Below, piece after piece: positions 5,971 through 6,082 of a stretch of DNA of 6,082 nt. The notes below the pieces were generated by a model. That model saw only the letters and a program-made list of their open reading frames with translations, did no database searches and had not been told where the DNA came from. Each line of letters opens with the position of its first letter. The first letter of the stretch is position 1. The translations under genes were made by a program, and so were the position numbers. The DNA is taken from contig JAIOYD010000099.1 in NCBI GenBank assembly GCA_021741285.1, positions 1 to 6,082 on the forward strand, given 5' to 3'. This DNA comes from Rickettsiaceae bacterium (GTDB taxonomy: Bacteria; Pseudomonadota; Alphaproteobacteria; Rickettsiales; Rickettsiaceae).

Positions 5971-6082
5971 TTAAAGCTCGAAATTATAAATTCCGGCAAT
6001 TAAGTTGAATCTTAAACCGAACCGTTTTCTTCTATTTCTGTAACGATCGGCGATAATTTTAAATCTTTTAACCATACCAATT
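5971..6082 (-). CDS. IS5-family transposase, C-terminal fragment
   Basis: The minus strand reads 36 codons and a TAA stop (5973-5971) from the window edge. It contains VKRFKIIADRYRNRRKRFG followed by LRFNLIAGIYNFEL. RYRNRRKRFGLRFNLIAGIYN is the characteristic C-terminal end of the DDE domain in IS5-family (ISL2/IS427/IS1031-type) transposases, where the basic R-Y-R-N-R-R run follows the catalytic glutamate region. The DDE residues lie beyond the window. The frame has no internal stop, so this end is not visibly damaged. Confidence 0.85.
   Translation of the reverse strand, partial: IGMVKRFKIIADRYRNRRKRFGLRFNLIAGIYNFEL

Larger units (their letters stand above)
5951..6082 (-). mobile_element. 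IS5-family insertion sequence, 3' end (partial)
   Basis: The element's 3' terminus is at 5951 and its body extends past the window edge. It contains the end of the transposase frame, whose stop lies only three bases inside the inverted repeat. Its orientation is the same as that of the left copy (both minus strand), so the 5.8 kb between them is bounded by directly repeated IS sequences, with the 5' part seen on the left and the 3' part on the right. Confidence 0.85.

Noticed and set aside
1..6082. Classical composite transposon carrying the 5.8 kb as cargo
   Set aside because: The interior consists of essential housekeeping genes, and the IS ends facing it cut into apparent gene remnants. 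An IS-bounded chromosomal segment or contig break fits better than mobile cargo.

Overview
The window looks like a piece of an obligate intracellular alphaproteobacterial genome, most likely Rickettsiales (Rickettsia or a relative). The reasons are strong A+T bias in genes and spacers, an RNase E with an acidic insert in its S1 domain, IS5-family insertion sequences with the FRRLTGIK / RYRNRRKRFGLRFNLIAGIYNFEL type of transposase, a decayed PHA synthase gene, and a spacer that looks like an interspersed rickettsial repeat. This assignment is inferred from protein and base-composition character; no marker gene such as rRNA is present.

Layout. Positions 1-129 are the 5' end of an IS5-family element, with the transposase start on the minus strand. 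It has cut a minus-strand PHA synthase gene (phaC), of which only about 200 N-terminal codons remain (115-729). Upstream of phaC, on the same strand and probably in one transcript, is a 12-helix membrane protein of transporter type (780-1931). A 230-base divergent spacer (1932-2161) with a candidate promoter and a 14-base perfect palindrome separates it from a plus-strand cluster: RNase E (rne, 2162-4255), the LPS-assembly lipoprotein LptE (4275-4766) and the DNA polymerase III delta subunit HolA (4763-5755). The last two overlap by four bases. A 195-base spacer with small hairpins follows, including a 17-codon orphan reading frame on the minus strand (5897-5950) that runs up to the 3' end of another IS end of the same type (5951-6082).

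How the genes fit together. rne-lptE-holA is a housekeeping cluster for RNA turnover, outer-membrane LPS export and clamp loading. lptE-holA is a conserved neighbour pair, and the genes are linked by spacing or overlap rather than by shared function. The phaC side is decaying accessory metabolism.

The most interesting point is structural. The two IS ends share a perfect 17-base terminal inverted repeat, lie in the same orientation, reach about 130 bases into the element, and are both bordered by ATT. The orphan frame next to the right IS end is in the phase that would continue phaC and resembles what follows in PhaC proteins. This suggests that the two window ends may be the two sides of one IS insertion, meaning a tandem duplication, a circular form or an assembly loop. 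I see no clearly novel biochemical system; the remaining findings are modest.
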